The notes below the pieces were generated by a model. The model was not told the DNA's origin, searched no databases, and saw only the letters and a list, made by a program, of their open reading frames with translations. This document shows, one piece after another, positions 5,701-6,348 of a stretch of 6,348 nucleotides of DNA (position 1 is its first letter; the number at the start of each line of letters is the position of its first letter). The position numbers were made by a program, and so were the translations under genes. The DNA is taken from NCBI GenBank assembly GCA_021785805.1, contig JAJYEJ010000044.1, positions 1 to 6,348 on the forward strand, in the 5' to 3' direction. This DNA comes from Microcaldota archaeon (GTDB lineage: Archaea; Micrarchaeota; Micrarchaeia; Micrarchaeales; Micrarchaeaceae).

Positions 5701-6348
5701 TGTGGAGTAACGTTTACGACATTTATGGTGGATTTTGATGGTCCGCAATTCGCAGTGGAGTTAAATGATCCTGTCTTAAACGTTATGGTGAAATTACCGC
5801 TTCCGAAGAATATATTGCTGTCTTGTGCGGTACTGCATACTGAAGCAGTAATCTTGCCGCTCGTATACGCGCCGTTCATCAGCTCAAACTGCGAGCCAAA
5901 TGAACCTCCATATAAGGTAAGGTTAAGGTAGCCACGGTGCCACGTACACGATGAAACATAAGTCGTGTTCGGAGCTAACCCGTACACCACAAAGTTGCCA
6001 CATGAGGAGCCGTTAACCGTGCTGTTGTACGACCATATCTGTTGAGTTATCGTAGTTGATGTCGTTGATGGTATTGATGTTGGCGGGGGTGTGGTTATAA
6101 TCGATGTTGTAGTCGTGGTTGAGGTCGCCTCTGTGGTTGATGCAGTCGGAATGTTTGAAGGGATGCTGGTTCCAGAGGGGCTCTTCGGTGCATATCCCAC
6201 ATTATTGCCGTTGACGATTACATAGAATACTGCAATCGCTACGAATAGCACAACCATTATCGCAATTAACTTCAATGATGAATTATTCTTTTGCCTTTGT
6301 CGCGCGTTGTGGTGCTCTTGGTGTCCTTTCTGCTGCTCTTTTGTTTCC
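5697..6348 (-). CDS. Membrane-anchored, probably glycosylated surface protein (5' partial)
   Basis: I do not recognise this family. The first obvious initiator in the window is TTG at 6275 (192 residues), but the frame stays open for 24 more codons to the right edge. Those encode a basic, hydrophilic stretch ending ARQRQKNNSS, so the real start probably lies beyond the window. Counting from the TTG, residues 2-21 form one membrane segment, with the basic side facing the cytoplasm, as in a signal anchor. Residues 32-79 are a Thr/Ser/Pro stalk, likely O-glycosylated. Residues 81-192 are an outer domain rich in aromatic and polar residues, with four cysteines (92, 110, 147, 177; two possible disulfides) and seven N-X-S/T sequons (N84, N88, N103, N118, N161, N172, N188). 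A cell-surface or adhesive role is inference. It precedes the Nudix gene by 4 nt. Confidence 0.75.
   Translation of the reverse strand, partial: ETKEQQKGHQEHHNARQRQKNNSSLKLIAIMVVLFVAIAVFYVIVNGNNVGYAPKSPSGTSIPSNIPTASTTEATSTTTTTSIITTPPPTSIPSTTSTTITQQIWSYNSTVNGSSCGNFVVYGLAPNTTYVSSCTWHRGYLNLTLYGGSFGSQFELMNGAYTSGKITASVCSTAQDSNIFFGSGNFTITFKTGSFNSTANCGPSKSTINVVNVTPQ

Noticed and set aside
6040..6150. Run of GTTGATG-like repeats
   Set aside because: The repeats are imperfect and simply encode the Thr/Ser stalk; no regular array or CRISPR-like spacing.

Overview
The window looks archaeal. The tRNA and several genes are preceded by AT-rich TATA/BRE-like boxes at archaeal spacing. One transcript (the RNase H gene) appears leaderless. 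Other families point the same way: an AMMECR1-type protein most like archaeal members, a UbiD/UbiA pair, an RNase HI of the short archaeal/bacterial type, a Cdc48/Vps4-class AAA ATPase, and a surface protein with a Thr/Ser-rich stalk and many N-glycosylation sequons. GC is middling, ATA and AGA/AGG codons are common, and genes are packed with 4 to 74 bp gaps or overlaps. This fits a small-genome archaeon, possibly a DPANN/Micrarchaeota-like lineage, but that placement is inference only.

Layout. The left half (1-3021) reads leftward: an AMMECR1-like protein, then a UbiD-family decarboxylase (14 nt gap), then a UbiA-family prenyltransferase (22 nt overlap), then a tRNA-Ile(GAU) with its own TATA box. 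The first three look like one operon. UbiD and UbiA homologues often act in quinone biosynthesis, where a prenyltransferase attaches a polyprenyl tail and a prenylated-FMN decarboxylase removes a ring carboxylate. In archaea a UbiD homologue also serves the modified mevalonate pathway, so the exact substrate is open.

A 67 bp divergent promoter region separates this operon from a rightward RNase HI gene (3089-3520). It is followed by a rightward 547-residue protein (3595-5238) with a disordered Pro/Ala/Gln-rich head, three tandem TPR repeats and one complete AAA+ module. Converging on it, 10 bp away, is a leftward pair: a Nudix hydrolase with a GTG start, preceded by a membrane-anchored, probably glycosylated surface protein whose reading frame is still open at the right edge, so its start lies outside the window.

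Most notable: (i) the UbiA homologue has lost the first aspartate of both metal/diphosphate motifs (Gly63 and His184); (ii) the AMMECR1 homologue lacks the family's hallmark LRGCIG hexapeptide; (iii) the TPR-AAA fusion has no recognised function; (iv) the surface protein carries seven sequons and four cysteines in about 110 residues. No stretch over 300 bases lacks a gene. I found no CRISPR array, insertion sequence, origin or phage gene.
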